From Theristus sp. LFF4_11 (taxonomy: Eukaryota; Nematoda; Chromadorea; Monhysterida; Xyalidae): 64,000 nucleotides of DNA. The notes beneath the pieces were generated by a model. The model saw only the letters and a program-made list of their open reading frames with translations. It did not search any database and had not been told where the DNA came from. The DNA is taken from assembly GCA_030248135.1 (NCBI GenBank), contig JASANC010002015.1, positions 20,444 through 84,443 of the forward strand, written 5' to 3'. How positions within the stretch are numbered: position 1 is the stretch's first letter; every line of letters starts with the position of its first letter. The translations under genes were made by a program, and so were the position numbers. Shown piece after piece: positions 61,801-64,000 of this stretch.

Positions 61801-62761
61801 AGCAACTGTATACAATGAAAAGACAACGAAATTAACGAGAGTCTCCATCAGCATTTCAGCGTTGTAGCACTACAGGGCTTACATTCTCTCAGACATTTCG
61901 CAATGACGAACCTTCTGTTGCTCCATGGGCACGGGCGGGTCGACATAATACTCGTCCGTCTCCTCGAAACAGTGCGGGATGATGCGCCAGCGGTTTTTCG
62001 CGTACACCGGATCCTTGTAACCAGCGGCCGCCCACCACTCGTTGCGGCCCTTGCTGAAAACGGCAGTTTCGTTTCGTTCATGTATTTTTTATAAACTTCA
62101 CAAGCGTCGTTCCGGAAACCTGTCACAGCTTGACATTGTCGTACGGATGGAAAAAACGGTTTTTTAATATTTTGTGAAAAAACCGGTTTTTTTTCACGGT
62201 TTTACAACTGTTTTAAAACAAAACGTTCATCTCGAAAATGGTTTTCCAGCTTCAGAATATTGCTCTGAATTTTGCCAAACACACCATTGAGCAAGAAAAG
62301 CTGGCTAAAACCTGTTCTTGTCGGTTTTGTGAACAGTAATCAACGGTGTTCTGGTCACCAACAGGCATCAGAACTCAATAACACAATTGAGTGGTGGATT
62401 CGACGATTAAAAATTTAGACTTGTTTCGACAACTGAAAATTCAGATTTTCTGTTGGTAAAAAAACCGGTTTTTTTAATTTTTGGCGTCAAAAGAAACCGG
62501 TTTCTTTTCCGTGCCATCTCTACAGAGTCGTGCGGTATCAGATGGATATTCGACAAGCATTCAAATTCGAATTAATGAAAAAAATGCAACCGCAGTCACA
62601 TAAAATCCACAAGAATAGTGCCGCTTCAAATAAGCAATTATCCTTTCGGTGCAAAAAAAACATGAGAGCAGTCCAAGAAGACGCGCTTCGGCAACGTACT
62701 ATTCTCCCTCCCAGTGACCGTGCCAGGGCGGCCGAACCACTCGAATTGGCGTGTGCGTCAT
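58834..62761 (-). CDS. NDUFA11: NDUFA11-like complex I subunit with long N-terminal extension
   Basis: Seven minus-strand exons (62761-62700, 62053-61912, 61525-61362, 61006-60834, 60344-60222, 59692-59566, 59050-58834) join in phases 2,0,2,1,1,2 to 335 aa. The C-terminal half matches the Tim17-like NDUFA11 fold, an accessory membrane subunit of mitochondrial NADH dehydrogenase: SPIYSDCHNKAFAAAKYAFF, GLTMPLVLADYALINVHRL, MSGLAWGSVVCACASLRQKD, NVVAGSFAVGGVLSAMSAG and LWYGLNGFTLALAAGIVW. The N-terminal ~155 residues are soluble and rich in Trp, Pro and charge (MTHTPIRVVRPPWHGHWEGE, GRNEWWAAAGYKDPVYAKNR, EETDEYYVDPPVPMEQQK, MRLKDPIYDPEPFRKTEPIP), with no classical presequence. Vertebrate NDUFA11 is about 141 aa and starts near the DCHxKA motif, so the extension is the notable part. 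Intron 1 carries a hAT-like MITE, intron 4 a diverged MITE F and intron 5 a foldback. Confidence 0.88.
59835..59917. repeat. foldback MITE family C, copy 3
   Basis: GGCATTCATGAAGCAGTATT-TAGTGACCGCGTAGC around CTTGTAACA and the inverse arm, missing two bases (CGTCATAAATACTG). In an intron of the NDUFA11-like gene. Confidence 0.85.
60457..60560. repeat. diverged MITE family F-like remnant
   Basis: TCTGTGACTCGTCACGCGTA-TACATAGGTAATCAC and GACACGGTCATTCAAAATTGG resemble the left half of family F with many changes. Low confidence. Confidence 0.35.
62142..62522. mobile_element. 381-bp hAT-like MITE in NDUFA11 intron 1
   Basis: Ends TACGGATGGAAAAAACGG and CTTTTCCGTGCCATCTCTA, with internal AACCGGTTT palindromes as in 17298. 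Flanking 8 bp are CATTGTCG and CAGAGTCG (6 of 8 identical), a decayed target duplication. Confidence 0.72.
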
Positions 62762-64000
62762 TTTCACCACTTTTATTATAATAATCGTTCAAAACGCAAA
62801 CGGTTTGCTGAGATAATGCGACAGACTCCGCTCGGTTGATCGGAACTGCCACTACATCGCTTGGTTTTTGGATAATACCTAAATAAAATTTTTTTGGAAG
62901 CATGGCGTTGTAACAAAAGAGTTTCCTGTGGTGCCAGAAAACGTAAACTGAATAATGAGCACATTACATTTGTAAACAACAGATGACATGGTTATGAATC
63001 GAGTAAAGAACAGGTCGACTATTTAGGTCGGCACCCTAAAATATTCAGAAATAACAAAAGTCAAATGGACAAGGTACTGAATGTACTGCTAAGAAACAGT
63101 TCGTTCAGAAACCAACAAGACTAGACAACCAGTCGTTGAAAAACATTTTTATTTTCTTCAAATTTCACCCACACAACACTATTACAATGGAATAATTTCA
63201 CAAACAATCAAAGGTAGCAAACACCAACACTGATCCTACAGACACCAAAATTAGACGTTTTTAGATCACCAGTAAATCGACTAGTACACATCTAAGGAAA
63301 TTATTCAAAAAAACGTCAAAGAATATGTATGCTGTTGCGAGAAACAAATCAGTATGCTCGAAATTTGTGGAAGGCAATAAAAACATGGAAAATTACAAAA
63401 AACAATCAACGAATATTTTCCCGTCAATCATCACGAACAGTTTTCTCACTCGTAGTTTCGCTGCGATCTACCCAAAAACAAAAATTTTGTAACATGACAC
63501 AATTTTGACAATGGCAATCAACAAAACACACATGACAAGCGGATCCTTTGAAGGCATCAAACATCATTAATGGTCAATGTTAACACCAGTATCAGAGTTT
63601 TTTTCAATTAAAGGCCTAGTCTGAAAAAGGAACACTGTGACGCAGACTACGCACAAAAATACGATGACAAACCGCGCTGTTGCAAATATCGCATGTGTGC
63701 GCATGTGTTTGCGTGTGACTGTGCAACATTGCTGTGTAGAGTCCATCTGGATAATATATGAAACATGACGTAACGACCAACTAATCAGCGCTGAGATTTG
63801 CTCATGACCAACCAATCAGCGCTGAGATCTGCAATGACCAACCAATCAGCTAGTTGCATATATTAGCGAGATTAGACTGTAATAGAGTGCACGATATTCA
63901 GACTAGGTCTTTATCAACTGCGTGTACATGTGAGCATTCAACTGTCATGCAGTTTTTTTTTAGAAAACTTCAGTTTTTGGGCATATTTTTGTCTGCATTT
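62762..64000. other. intergenic; contains MITE family E copy 3 (63737-63881)
   Basis: No gene. MITE E is recognised by AGAGTCCATCTGGATAATAT, three GACCAACCAATCAGCGCTGA-type units and TTGCATATATTAGCGAGATT-AGACTGTA. The remainder is AT-rich and should include the NDUFA11-like promoter. Confidence 0.6.

Overview
The window looks like gene-bearing, transposon-rich eukaryotic nuclear DNA, most likely from a nematode. The reasons are short exons with GT..(T)TTCAG introns, a PAN plus ShKT secreted protein, a cuticlin-type ZP-domain membrane protein, and capping-protein, SCO1 and NDUFA11 genes with intact reading frames when joined at canonical splice sites. The organism call is an inference from gene content; no species is recognised. 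All multi-exon models below were assembled by hand from splice-site consensus and reading phase, so exon edges are predictions.

Layout. 0.8-6.7 kb: a PAN/ShKT secreted protein (+) and three minus-strand genes (a 185-aa multipass protein, a 210-aa multipass protein, a 180-aa disordered protein). 7.4-14.2 kb: a gene-free block of transposon remnants, including two size classes of foldback element, hAT-like MITEs with 8-bp target duplications (one nested inside another of its own family), and unusual C/G-tract repeat modules. 15.9-19.1 kb: tRNA-Ser(UGA) and a SCO1 copper chaperone gene (+). 20.2-24.6 kb: a seven-transmembrane protein gene (-). 28.9-35.5 kb: a ZP-domain (cuticlin-like) gene (+). 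36.6 kb: a small secreted peptide (-). 40-45 kb: a VWA-like protein (-). 46-50 kb: tandem repeats and the first exon of a small secreted protein (-). 50.1-53.2 kb: actin capping protein beta (+). 54.2-57.7 kb: a PEBP-fold protein with an N-terminal extension (-). 58.8-62.8 kb: an NDUFA11-like complex I subunit with a long N-terminal extension (-).

The genes are functionally unrelated: mitochondrial assembly and respiration (SCO1, NDUFA11), actin dynamics (CAPZB), extracellular matrix (ZP, PAN/ShKT) and membrane or unknown proteins. The most distinctive property is the repeat landscape. At least eight short non-autonomous element families and a tRNA-derived SINE occur in several copies each, and most of the larger genes carry one or more of them in introns. 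The pieces most worth follow-up are the SINE family, the hAT-like MITEs with exact 8-bp duplications, the C/G-tract modules, the extended NDUFA11, and the PEBP lacking its usual ligand-pocket residues.
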